From Pirellulales bacterium (lineage in GTDB: Bacteria > Planctomycetota > Planctomycetia > Pirellulales > Lacipirellulaceae), in the NCBI GenBank assembly GCA_022448265.1, contig JAKVCC010000018.1, positions 1-32,058 on the forward strand: 32,058 nucleotides of DNA, read 5' to 3'. A model generated the notes under the pieces. That model saw nothing but the letters and a program-made list of their open reading frames with translations. It made no database searches and was not told the DNA's origin. Position 1 is the first letter of the stretch. Each line of letters opens with the position of its first letter. Made by a program: the position numbers and the translations under genes. Positions 1 through 7,043 of the stretch are shown in pieces.

Positions 1-869
1 TGGCCCGCAGGGCTATTGCGCATGGGATTGATGTGTTCGATGTGTTGCAAGCCGCCTGCCTGAATCCGATTGACCACTACGGTTTGGAGGTAGGCCAACT
101 TCGCGTGGGTGACCCGGCTGATTTTATTGAGACCAGTTCGATTACCCAGTTTGATGTTCTACGGACCTGGATCGACGGCCAGATCGTGGCGGAGAATGGG
201 GCGTCGACCCTCCCGCGACATGTCCCGGAAGTTGTCAATCAGTTTGAGGCAACCTACGTGGATCCCGAGCAGCTCGTTGTCGAAAACAGTGCGGACCGGT
301 TGCAGGTGATCGAAGCGGTGGATGGTCAATTGATTACCAGCAGCCTTCTTTTGGAGCCCGCAGTGGTCGCTGGGCGGGTGGTAAGCGACGTGCAGCGCGA
401 CATCCTTAAACTGGTGGTGGTCAATCGTTATCAGGCGGCGCCGCCTGCCGTCGCATTCATTAAAAATTTTGGCCTCCGCCAGGGGGCCATGGCTTCGAGT
501 GTGGCTCACGATTCCCATAACGTCATTGCTGTGGGCGTCAACGATAGTGACCTGGCAGAGGCGATCAATGCGATTATGAGCGCCGGTGGAGGTCTGAGTG
601 CTTGCTGCCAAGCCGACCGTATCGCCCAACTCTTGCCCTTGCCGATTGCCGGTCTGATGGCAACCGGCACGTGTGCCGAGGTCGGCGCGGCGTACCAGCA
701 GTTGGACGGGATCGTCAAGCGTTGGGGGTCGCCGCTGCGGGCCCCTTATATGACGTTGTCTTTTATGGCGCTGCTGGTGATTCCCAACCTCAAACTGAGT
801 GACCGTGGCTTGTTTGACAGCGCGAAATTCGAATTCACACCTTTATTTTCCGGGAGTGCAAGTGGATAG
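1..869 (+). CDS. ade: Adenine deaminase, C-terminal part (5' end outside window)
   Basis: Adenine deaminase hydrolyses adenine to hypoxanthine and ammonia in purine salvage. Only the C-terminal ~289 codons are present; the frame is open from base 3, so the gene begins upstream. The sequence shows the end of the amidohydrolase barrel (NPIDHYGL, then GQLRVGDPADFI), followed by the family's C-terminal domain with the signature SSVAHDSHNVIAVG and the typical ending DRGLFDSAKFEFTPLF. The metal-binding HxH of the barrel would lie upstream and cannot be checked. The stop (867-869) overlaps the inferred GTG start (862) of a broken cytosine deaminase gene, so the two probably formed a base-salvage operon. 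Family assignment is confident. Confidence 0.93.
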   Translation, partial: ARRAIAHGIDVFDVLQAACLNPIDHYGLEVGQLRVGDPADFIETSSITQFDVLRTWIDGQIVAENGASTLPRHVPEVVNQFEATYVDPEQLVVENSADRLQVIEAVDGQLITSSLLLEPAVVAGRVVSDVQRDILKLVVVNRYQAAPPAVAFIKNFGLRQGAMASSVAHDSHNVIAVGVNDSDLAEAINAIMSAGGGLSACCQADRIAQLLPLPIAGLMATGTCAEVGAAYQQLDGIVKRWGSPLRAPYMTLSFMALLVIPNLKLSDRGLFDSAKFEFTPLFSGSASG

Positions 870-1188
870 GCAGGCCTTGAGGCCGCCCTCGACGAGGCGC
901 GCCTGGGCCTGGCCGAGGGAGGTATCCCCATTGGATTAGTCCTGGTGATGGATGACCAGATTTTAGGACGCGGTCACAATCGGCGCGTGCAGCGGCACCG
1001 CCTTGTTGTTCGGCATCCCCACAATCATTGTTGGCGAAAACCGTACCTTCCAGGGGCCAGAGGCCTATCTCCGTAGCCGCCGTGTGCGACTGGAGGTTCT
1101 CGACAGTCCGGAGTGTATTCGTCTGATGCAGCAGTTCATCGCCGAGCACCCCGACCTTTGGAATGAGGACATTGGAGAGGTAGAATGA
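862..1188 (+). pseudogene. Cytosine deaminase (yeast-type zinc deaminase), broken by a frameshift and an internal deletion
   Basis: The two ends of a small cytosine/nucleoside deaminase are recognisable in different frames. The N-terminal part (about 879-995) reads EAALDEARLGLAEGGIPIG, then LGRGHNRRVQR. The C-terminal part (about 988-1188) reads CSGTALLFGIPTIIVGENRT and ends WNEDIGEVE, like yeast Fcy1. Everything between is gone, including the zinc-ligand HxE and the first Cys of PCxxC. The bases TGCAGCGGC (988-996) serve as the end of RVQR in one frame and the start of CSGT in the other, so a deletion between short direct repeats is likely (about 110 bases, judged from Fcy1). A second lesion, one missing base near 877, separates the GTG at 862 (GGGAG six bases upstream) from the rest. 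It cannot make an active enzyme. An assembly error is the alternative, but two independent lesions argue for real decay. Confidence 0.85.
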
Positions 1189-1367
1189 GGCGCCCAGCAG
1201 TACGAGCGCCAAGGCCACTTTGCCCCAGGCGTCGCGCCGACTCTTAGCTTCCTGGCTATCTTCTGGACCTCCTGATAGGCTAATTCACGTTGGATACGCC
1301 CCTTTTTGAGGGGGCCGATTCTTGGAGTCTAGCTCGAAACACGAAACACAGAACTTGAGATCCGCCC

Positions 1368-2429
1368 ATGTTCTTCGCCCCGCGCATACGTCTCAAGCCG
1401 CTCGCACAATTGTGCCATCGCCTATCAGTTGCGACCGGTGCCGGGCTTAAGGACCTGAAAATCTGGAAGGGCGAGTCCCAGCGAGGCTCGTGGGGGCAGC
1501 GACGCCAGATCGAGGGAGTGGCCAGCTCGTTGGCTGGCGGCAGTACGCTGGCCCAAGCTCTGCAGGGCACCGGCAATTATTTCCCCCCCCTGTTTCATCA
1601 AATGGTCGGTGTGGGAGAAGTGAGTGGGCAGCTCGATCGAACCTACGGGCGTCTGGCCGAGTACTACGACGATACATTGAAAGCGAAAAAAGCTTTTCTC
1701 GGTAAACTTGCCTGGCCGGCACTTCAGTTGGCGATGGCCGTGCTGGTGGTGGGCTTATTGATATTTGTAATGGGAATGTTGCCGGGTTTCCAACAGCCGG
1801 GAGGCGAAGGGGAGATGGCTGGCTTCGATATGCTTGGCCTGGGTTGGATTGGCACTGCGGGGCTTATCAAGTACGTCAATCTGTTGGTGTTTGTCGCAAT
1901 CGTCGGGCTCTTGTTGGTGGAGGCGATTCGCTGCGGAGTGGGATGGACGCGTGCGTTGCAACGATTCGTGCTGACGCTTCCGGTTGTAGGACCAGCTTTT
2001 CGAACGCTCGCCCTGTCGCGATTTGCCTGGGCATTCCAATTGGTGTTGGGCACGTCAATGGATTTGCGTCAGGCCTTGCCCCTAGTGCTCGATGCCACGG
2101 GGAACGACTACTTCGCTGGGTGGGGGCCCGAAGTGGCGCTACGCATCGAACAAGGCCAGGATATTCACACAGCCCTCTCAGCGACGGGTGTGTTTCCTAC
2201 GGAAATGCTCGATAACATTGCCGTTGGTGAGCAGAGTGGCCGGCTAGCCGAGACGATGGAGCGTATGGCACGGGAGTATCAGCAGCGTGCGGCCACGGCA
2301 ATTTCGGTCCTCGCACAGATCGCCGGCTATGCGGTTTGGATCTTGGTATCGGCCCTGATCATCGCGCTGATTTTCCGCTTGTTTTCAGCCTACGTTGGCG
2401 TGCTAAACGAGGCGTGGAAGCCGATTTAG
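1368..2429 (+). CDS. Type II secretion / type IV pilus inner-membrane platform protein, GspF/PilC family
   Basis: This 353-residue protein has the two-repeat architecture of GspF/PilC. The first T2SSF repeat (about residues 10-115) contains LSVATGAGL and the hallmark MVGVGEVSGQLDRTYGRLAEYY. Two hydrophobic segments follow (about 118-142 and 165-187). The second repeat contains LVLGTSMDLRQALPLVL and the matching IAVGEQSGRLAETMERMAREY, and a final membrane segment lies near 320-345. GspF-type proteins anchor pilus or pseudopilus assembly in the inner membrane and contact the secretion ATPase. No ATPase, pseudopilin or secretin gene is adjacent, so its machine must be encoded elsewhere. At 353 residues it is somewhat shorter than the usual ~400. 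The ATG at 1368 begins just before the first repeat; the ribosome-binding site is weak. Confidence 0.85.
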   Translation: MFFAPRIRLKPLAQLCHRLSVATGAGLKDLKIWKGESQRGSWGQRRQIEGVASSLAGGSTLAQALQGTGNYFPPLFHQMVGVGEVSGQLDRTYGRLAEYYDDTLKAKKAFLGKLAWPALQLAMAVLVVGLLIFVMGMLPGFQQPGGEGEMAGFDMLGLGWIGTAGLIKYVNLLVFVAIVGLLLVEAIRCGVGWTRALQRFVLTLPVVGPAFRTLALSRFAWAFQLVLGTSMDLRQALPLVLDATGNDYFAGWGPEVALRIEQGQDIHTALSATGVFPTEMLDNIAVGEQSGRLAETMERMAREYQQRAATAISVLAQIAGYAVWILVSALIIALIFRLFSAYVGVLNEAWKPI

Positions 2430-2491
2430 ACGCGTCACAGATTTACTGGGCGAAACGCGAACGAGGTGCGTCTTGGACCTCTGGGTAACGT

Positions 2492-2513
2492 GGGGCTATC
2501 GTGGGTTAGCCCC
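2492..2513. terminator. Stem-loop between convergent genes
   Basis: A perfect 7-bp inverted repeat, GGGGCTA (2492-2498) and TAGCCCC (2507-2513), encloses an 8-base loop. It lies between the stop of the GspF-like gene (2429) and the stop of the convergent peptidase gene (2559). There is no U-tract directly after the stem, although a run of six T occurs about 20 bases on. It may act as a terminator for one or both genes; its position is the main support. Confidence 0.35.
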
Positions 2514-2558
2514 TCGGTCCTAGAGATAGGTTTTTTGCCAGCGCGGGCCGTCTTTTCG

Positions 2559-3404
2559 CTAACGCACCGTTTGCAGATATTCCGCCAGTGTAAGCTCAGG
2601 GGTAGCCAAGCGTTTATGGAGTCGCTTGCTCAGTGTGGGCCCGCTGTTACCTTGGCTTAAATCGGCTAGGTAATCGGTAAGGAGCGATTGCCGATCATCG
2701 GCCGACTCCAAGAGGAAATAAACCCAAGCCCAGGATTCGGCGTAGTCCTCTTGGGTCATGTCTTCGGCAGAGGTGAGCTTTTCCAATCGAGCCAGATCGA
2801 ACGACTCACCCCTCCTGTCGCGGAGAAACTCAACGTGCGATTCATTGAGTCCATGCCGGCTGCGGGCGACCTCAAAGTATTCGGCTAATCCTTCATCGAG
2901 CCAAAGTGGCAGGTTGGGCACTGCCGCGTGAAGGTATCCATGGACGACTTCATGCCTTAGGTCTTCCGCGACGTGGTCGCCCCAATGCGCGTAGACCGAC
3001 AGGGCAATATTGGTTTCTACAAAAAGGGCCCGTCTGTTCATAAAACCGGGGAAATGAATTTGTAGGTAGTCGTAATACGCTGCTTTCTCCGCAAAGAGAT
3101 AGATATGAACCGGTTCCTCATTGGGCGTGAGGCCCAGCTTGAATTGCACCTGGTGGCGGGCAGCGACCAGGTCGTTGATGAGGCGGTGCTCCTGCGGCAG
3201 GGGGAAATCGCTGTGCAGCACCAACTGTCCGCGCACGATTTCGTGTTGGAAGGGGAGCGACTTGGTTTGGGTCAAGAGGGTTTGGCAGCCACACAAGGCG
3301 ATGCTGACCAGCCAAGAGCCAGCCACCCAGGTGGGCGATCGCCAAGGGCAAGTCGGCGCTCGGCCGATTGACGGAAAAATCGCCAGGGGTACTTGCCGTG
3401 GCAT
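2559..3404 (-). CDS. Putative lipoprotein with gluzincin-type HExxH metallopeptidase domain
   Basis: From the ATG at 3404 this is a 281-residue protein. A signal-peptide region (about residues 24-39, GSWLVSIALCG) ends in a lipobox-like LCGC, predicting lipidation at Cys40. The metallopeptidase motif RHEVVHGYLH (H151, E152, H155) is followed about 15 residues later by WLDEGLAEYFE, the usual position of the third zinc ligand (Glu) in gluzincin-like peptidases. This arrangement resembles DUF1570-type proteins common in planctomycetes, but I cannot confirm the family. An in-frame ATG at 3476 would add 24 residues; neither start has a good ribosome-binding site, and 3404 gives the better signal peptide. 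It is convergent with the GspF-like gene and divergent from the SelW-like gene. The substrate is unknown. Confidence 0.72.
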   Translation of the reverse strand: MPRQVPLAIFPSIGRAPTCPWRSPTWVAGSWLVSIALCGCQTLLTQTKSLPFQHEIVRGQLVLHSDFPLPQEHRLINDLVAARHQVQFKLGLTPNEEPVHIYLFAEKAAYYDYLQIHFPGFMNRRALFVETNIALSVYAHWGDHVAEDLRHEVVHGYLHAAVPNLPLWLDEGLAEYFEVARSRHGLNESHVEFLRDRRGESFDLARLEKLTSAEDMTQEDYAESWAWVYFLLESADDRQSLLTDYLADLSQGNSGPTLSKRLHKRLATPELTLAEYLQTVR

Positions 3405-3549
3405 CGGCTTGGGATTGACTGAATAGGGTTGGTGGTGACAAAAGGCGGACCCCCCACCCTTGCCGAAGCGCGGCATTGTAGCGATGGGCGTGGCATAGCC
3501 GAAGGTCAGTTTTTAGCGCACACGTGCAACGGGGCGCTGCGCATGTTAG

Positions 3550-3583
3550 GATGGGCACCTGTCCGCATGGGGTGCCTGCCATC
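3550..3583 (+). other. Candidate leader hairpin upstream of the SelW-like gene
   Basis: GATGGGCACC (3550-3559) pairs with GGTGC (3571-3575) plus CCATC (3579-3583), giving ten base pairs with an 11-12-base loop and a three-base bulge on the 3' side. It ends about 50 bases before the ATG of the SelW-like gene and could be part of its 5' untranslated region. No known RNA family was recognised, and a chance structure in GC-rich DNA is possible. Confidence 0.25.
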
Positions 3584-3633
3584 GCGCGTTGGTTTGACTG
3601 GTCGCGACAGTGGGCCGCTGAAAGGAGCTACAA

Positions 3634-3849
3634 ATGAAGATTTCGATCGAATATTGCGTGCAGTGAAACTATTCTTCACAAGCCGTCAGTTTGGCGGATG
3701 CAATTGAAGGCGAGACGGGGGCGGAAGTCGCGTTGATCCGAGGTGGGGGTGGCATCTTCGACGTCAAAGTCGATGGCAAGCTCATTTATAGCAAACACGA
3801 CACGGGCCATTTTCCCACCGATGCCGAGATCCTCGCTGCGCTCGGCTGA
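3634..3849 (+). CDS. SelW-like Rdx-family selenoprotein (in-frame UGA read as selenocysteine)
   Basis: Reading from the ATG at 3634 through an in-frame TGA at 3664-3666 to the TGA at 3847-3849 gives 71 residues that match the Rdx (SelW/SelT/SelH-like) fold throughout. The start MKISIEYC-V-Q-U-NYSSQA puts the UGA exactly at the second position of the CxxC/CxxU redox motif (Cys8, Sec11). After it come the family hallmarks VALIRGGGGIFDVKVDG, then LIYSKHDTGHFP, then DAEILAAL. Rdx proteins are small thioredoxin-like oxidoreductases of uncertain substrate. A strong ribosome-binding site (AAAGGAG) lies seven bases before the ATG. A stop-respecting gene finder would miss or truncate this gene. A plain nonsense mutation is the alternative, but intact conserved sequence on both sides and the location of the UGA favour selenocysteine. 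It depends on selA, selB, selC and selD elsewhere in the genome. Confidence 0.85.
3682..3695 (+). promoter_or_regulatory. Candidate bacterial SECIS stem-loop
   Basis: Inside the SelW-like coding region, GCC (3682-3684) and GGC (3693-3695) form a short stem with the 8-base loop GTCAGTTT. The loop starts 18 bases after the UGA and begins with G. This fits the loose consensus for bacterial SECIS elements: a small hairpin roughly 16-37 bases downstream with a G among the first loop bases. The stem is only three clear pairs, so the structure supports the selenocysteine call but would not stand alone. Confidence 0.4.
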
Positions 3850-4046
3850 CCGGCGTCGGTGGATTCGGTTTGGGAGCCATTAAATCATATTGCCATGTTC
3901 CCGCGAACAAGAACTGCTTCAGGTTCGGGATATCGCCTGTTGTAACAGCTGCCCTCAAATTAGCCGACGGTGCTAGAAGCGGGTAAATAATCAGAACGGA
4001 TCACGGCTCCTGGAGTGGCGAGAAACGAATGCGTGATCAGTGTTTT

Positions 4047-5192
4047 TCAATCTCGGTCCCGATGTTCCCTAATTAACGCATCCAGTTCGCTCTTGAGACG
4101 CGATAGGATTTCATCATACGGATATTGGCCCATCGCTTCGCTGCCCCGTTTGAGATTGACGTATTGCGGTCCGCACCAGAGGCCCAGGTCGGCGTCGTCC
4201 GTTTCGCCGGGGCCGTTGACGCGGCAGCCCATCACCGCGATGGTGATCGCATGCTCGGCCGCATAGCGGGTCATCTCTTTTACCTGCTCGGCCAGTTCGA
4301 TAAACGCTTCATTTTCCACGCGTGAGCAACTGGGGCAGCTGATGATATTTAGCGTGTCGAGTCCGTAGTCGACAACCGAACGGACTCGTCCCATTGCGAT
4401 ATCCGCGAGGATTTTTCGGCCGGCAACAATCTCTTCAGGCTTTCGGGGGTTCGACACGGTCAACGACACCCGAATCGTGTCGCCAATGCCGCGACTGATG
4501 AGCTGCTCGAAGGCTATGCGGGTCTTGATGACGCCATCGGGCGGCATGCCGGCTTCGGTCACACCCAGGTGGAGTGGTACTTCCGGTCGCTGTGCCGAAA
4601 AGCGTCGATTAACATCGATTACTTTTTGGGGATTGGAGTCCTTGAGCGACACGCAATAGCGCGTAAAACCTAGCTCGTCGAGGGCGGCACAATGTTCCCA
4701 AGCACTGTCGAGCATGGGACGGATCGTATCGTCCCCAGCATATTTTGTTTTTTTATCGGGATCAACGCTGCCACAATTGACGCCCACGCGCATCGCGCAG
4801 TCGTGGTCGGCAGCGACCTGTGCCAAATAGGCAACTTTTTCTTGCCAAGATTTTTGCCGTTCGTGGTGATAGAGGTGGCCGGGGTTGTAGCGAATTTTGT
4901 CTACATGCGGGGCTACCGCTTCGGCCAAACGGTAGTTTTCTTGCAAATCAATTGCAAGGTTGGCCTTGGTCTGCCGGCGAATCTCGGGCAGCGCGGCAGC
5001 GTCTTGATTGCTATCGACGGCGACCCGCACGACATCCGCGCCAGCGTCGGCGAGGTCGTTGATCTGTCCGACTGTAGCGTCAATATTCTTTGTCTGCGTA
5101 GCGGTCATGCTTTGCAGCGCAATCGGGTGGCCGGCGCCAATCTTAGCAGTGCCGATACGGACTTCACGGGTCGGATTGCGGTCGATATTCAC
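4047..5192 (-). CDS. ispG: 4-hydroxy-3-methylbut-2-en-1-yl diphosphate synthase (MEP pathway)
   Basis: IspG (GcpE) converts 2-C-methyl-D-erythritol 2,4-cyclodiphosphate to HMBPP in the isoprenoid MEP pathway, using a [4Fe-4S] cluster. The 381-residue protein has the typical N-terminus ([20 protein letters not shown]), the barrel segments [10 protein letters not shown] and KIRYNPGH, and the cluster-binding motifs [10 protein letters not shown] (C286, C289) and [11 protein letters not shown] (C323, with the glutamate that completes the cluster). The length matches the compact bacterial form, without the long insert seen in plant and some other enzymes. The start is GTG at 5190-5192, with GGAGG about a dozen bases upstream. 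It is the last gene of a minus-strand run, after a ~150-base gap from the CPBP protease gene. Function is very secure. Confidence 0.97.
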   Translation of the reverse strand: MNIDRNPTREVRIGTAKIGAGHPIALQSMTATQTKNIDATVGQINDLADAGADVVRVAVDSNQDAAALPEIRRQTKANLAIDLQENYRLAEAVAPHVDKIRYNPGHLYHHERQKSWQEKVAYLAQVAADHDCAMRVGVNCGSVDPDKKTKYAGDDTIRPMLDSAWEHCAALDELGFTRYCVSLKDSNPQKVIDVNRRFSAQRPEVPLHLGVTEAGMPPDGVIKTRIAFEQLISRGIGDTIRVSLTVSNPRKPEEIVAGRKILADIAMGRVRSVVDYGLDTLNIISCPSCSRVENEAFIELAEQVKEMTRYAAEHAITIAVMGCRVNGPGETDDADLGLWCGPQYVNLKRGSEAMGQYPYDEILSRLKSELDALIREHRDRD

Positions 5193-5340
5193 AGCGGCGA
5201 AGCCTCCGAGAGTAGGCGGTTCGTTTCACAATTGTAGTTTGACATTGCTTTACATGGCTGAAACGACATCCCTCCTCCGTTCTCTCTGCTGGCGCCCGTT
5301 CAAGCAACCCCCGGGCCGGCCCGATTCTTGGGCACCGGCC

Positions 5341-6318
5341 TCAAGAGGCTGGGGAGCCCTGCAATTGCAGTCCAAGCAGGAGCATGGAACTGGCATTGAA
5401 GACCATATGGGCGACGATACAAGGGAGTAGGCGGTGCGTGCGTTGGTAGACGTAGCCCAGGACGATCCCAAAGAGGGTCAGCGCCACCGGAGCCACGCCT
5501 TGGCCCGCATGTGCCAGACCAAACAGAAGGCCGTTGGCCAGCACAGGCGTCCAGCCATGGGGCAATTCAGCAATCATGCCGCCTGCGGGCCGCGACGATT
5601 CGGCAGGGATCGCTGCCGGCGATACTTCTAATTCGTCTTCAGCGGCCAGTGTTTGCCGGCAGGTGGGGTGATAGCCTACGAGTTTGTCTTCCCATTTCTC
5701 TAGCCAACCTTGAAACAGCAGGCGAAAAGCGAACTCTTCATACACAGGGGCAACGACCACCGTGAGGACAATTGCCATGACCACCAACTGGGGGCTAAAG
5801 GAATCGTGCAACTGCTCAATCAAGGGATGGCCTTGCGTCGAATCAAGGGCATTGGTCAGGACCCCTTGAACCACATAGATGGGTAGCAGTGAAGCCAGGC
5901 AGGCGAGCAGACCGAGCCAGCAGTCCTTGGCTGCTTGCCGCAACCCTAGCGGTAAGCCCAGATCCCTGCGGTCGGCGCCAAAAAAAGTTGCCAATGAGGC
6001 CGCGCCTAGTACCACAGCACTCAGGTTGACAATTGACTGTAGCCAACCTGCATAAATAAAGTCAGCCGGTTCCAACTCTTCAATCGAGGTATCGTGGGAG
6101 TTGATCAACGTCAACGACAGTGTCACCAAAAGCAAGGGAACCGTTAAAACCAACAGGCCGGCCATGGGACCCCAGGGAACTCGTTTACGTGGCTCGTACG
6201 CTAACAGGGGCCGACCGGACGCATGTTTTTGCCACAAGCCGTAGAGAACCATAAGGCTTAGGAACATGGTCGCGGCCATGGCTACGTAGACAGCACTCGT
6301 CGGCTCGTGCGGCATCAA
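5341..6318 (-). CDS. CPBP-family intramembrane glutamic endopeptidase
   Basis: This 325-residue, mostly hydrophobic protein carries the three core CPBP (Abi/Rce1-like) motifs: EEFAFR (E194, E195, R199), FGLAH (F266, H270) and HMVFN (H304, N308). Family members are membrane-embedded proteases that cleave near the bilayer; Rce1 processes prenylated proteins, while most bacterial members have unknown targets. Hydrophobic segments lie at about residues 8-28, 50-72, 92-112, 133-152, 178-192 and 260-310. A hydrophilic insert of about 45 residues (206-255) sits between motifs 1 and 2. Its start lies 13 bases after the pgsA stop, suggesting co-transcription with that phospholipid gene. The substrate cannot be inferred. 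Confidence 0.88.
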   Translation of the reverse strand: MMPHEPTSAVYVAMAATMFLSLMVLYGLWQKHASGRPLLAYEPRKRVPWGPMAGLLVLTVPLLLVTLSLTLINSHDTSIEELEPADFIYAGWLQSIVNLSAVVLGAASLATFFGADRRDLGLPLGLRQAAKDCWLGLLACLASLLPIYVVQGVLTNALDSTQGHPLIEQLHDSFSPQLVVMAIVLTVVVAPVYEEFAFRLLFQGWLEKWEDKLVGYHPTCRQTLAAEDELEVSPAAIPAESSRPAGGMIAELPHGWTPVLANGLLFGLAHAGQGVAPVALTLFGIVLGYVYQRTHRLLPCIVAHMVFNASSMLLLGLQLQGSPAS

Positions 6319-6331
6319 TTTTTATCCGCCG

Positions 6332-6928
6332 CTATTTGGCTGAACGGAATGCAGTGATCGCAGTACGCACATAAATCCACCCTGAATAAAGTGTCAGCAA
6401 GACAGCTCCCCAGGCGACTACCGTCAGGCCGTGCGTCATCCACTCTGGGGGAGCGGCGGAGCGCCAGGCCAGATGCGACCCATCCACGTAGGACAGGTGA
6501 ACAATGCTCCAGCCGGCGGCTAGGCACTGCAGCGCCATTTTCCACTTGCCCGTCCAGTTTGCTGAGAAATCGCCCCCCCGCTGTTCGACGAATGTGCGAA
6601 GCGCGGTGACCAGAAGTTCTCGGCCTAGGATGACCACAGCCATCCCAGCGGTAATTCCCGCAGGAGCAGACCCGTCCGCCAGACGAGGCGCCGCTGCCAG
6701 AAAAACAAAGGTGCCGCAAATGAATAATTTGTCAGCGAAGGGATCCAGCACCCGCCCCAACTGGGTGATTTGCCCGTACTTGCGGGCCCAGTAGCCGTCG
6801 ATCCAATCGGTCAAGGCAGTCAGCACGAACAGCACGAGGCTGATCTTGTACCAACCGAGGGCCAGGAAAAAAAATAGCACCACCGACATCATGATTCGTG
6901 AGATGGTGACCTGATTCGGGATGTTCAT
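6332..6928 (-). CDS. pgsA: CDP-diacylglycerol-glycerol-3-phosphate 3-phosphatidyltransferase
   Basis: PgsA makes phosphatidylglycerol phosphate from CDP-diacylglycerol and glycerol 3-phosphate in the inner membrane. The 198-residue protein has the full CDP-alcohol phosphotransferase signature D-x2-DG-x2-AR-x8-G-x3-D-x3-D: D41, D44, G45, A48, R49, G58, D62 and D66. It starts MNIPNQVTISRI, the classic PgsA N-terminus, so the ATG at 6928 is preferred over an upstream in-frame start at 7003 that would add 25 non-conserved residues. Several hydrophobic segments follow. It lies between rimO (upstream) and the CPBP protease gene (13 bases downstream). Other CDP-alcohol transferases such as PssA are possible, but the N-terminus and length fit PgsA best. 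Confidence 0.92.
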   Translation of the reverse strand: MNIPNQVTISRIMMSVVLFFFLALGWYKISLVLFVLTALTDWIDGYWARKYGQITQLGRVLDPFADKLFICGTFVFLAAAPRLADGSAPAGITAGMAVVILGRELLVTALRTFVEQRGGDFSANWTGKWKMALQCLAAGWSIVHLSYVDGSHLAWRSAAPPEWMTHGLTVVAWGAVLLTLYSGWIYVRTAITAFRSAK

Positions 6929-7043
6929 GGCAGCCCTGCTCCGCATCGAAGCGGTTGAGTCCAGGTGGGCCGGAACGAGCGAATCGCTGTTCGGCAGGGC
7001 CACGGTCTTGCGGTGCTAATGCCGCAATGGCGCGTGGCTTGCC

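Noticed and set aside
1189-1270. Minus-strand frame with a membrane-segment-like stretch (KVALALVLLGASFYLSN) preceded by AGGAGG.
   Set aside because: There is no start codon in frame between the upstream stop and this stretch, and the frame then runs antisense through the cytosine deaminase remnant. It may be a decayed gene start but cannot be supported.
1290-1313. CCCC-TTTTTGA-GGGG stem-loop ahead of the GspF-like gene.
   Set aside because: Only about five pairs, with no T-tract after the stem; too weak to call a terminator.
3634-3666. Reading the UGA at 3664 as a true stop, leaving a 10-residue ORF.
   Set aside because: The conserved Rdx sequence continues unbroken for 60 codons afterwards, and the UGA is at the redox-active position.
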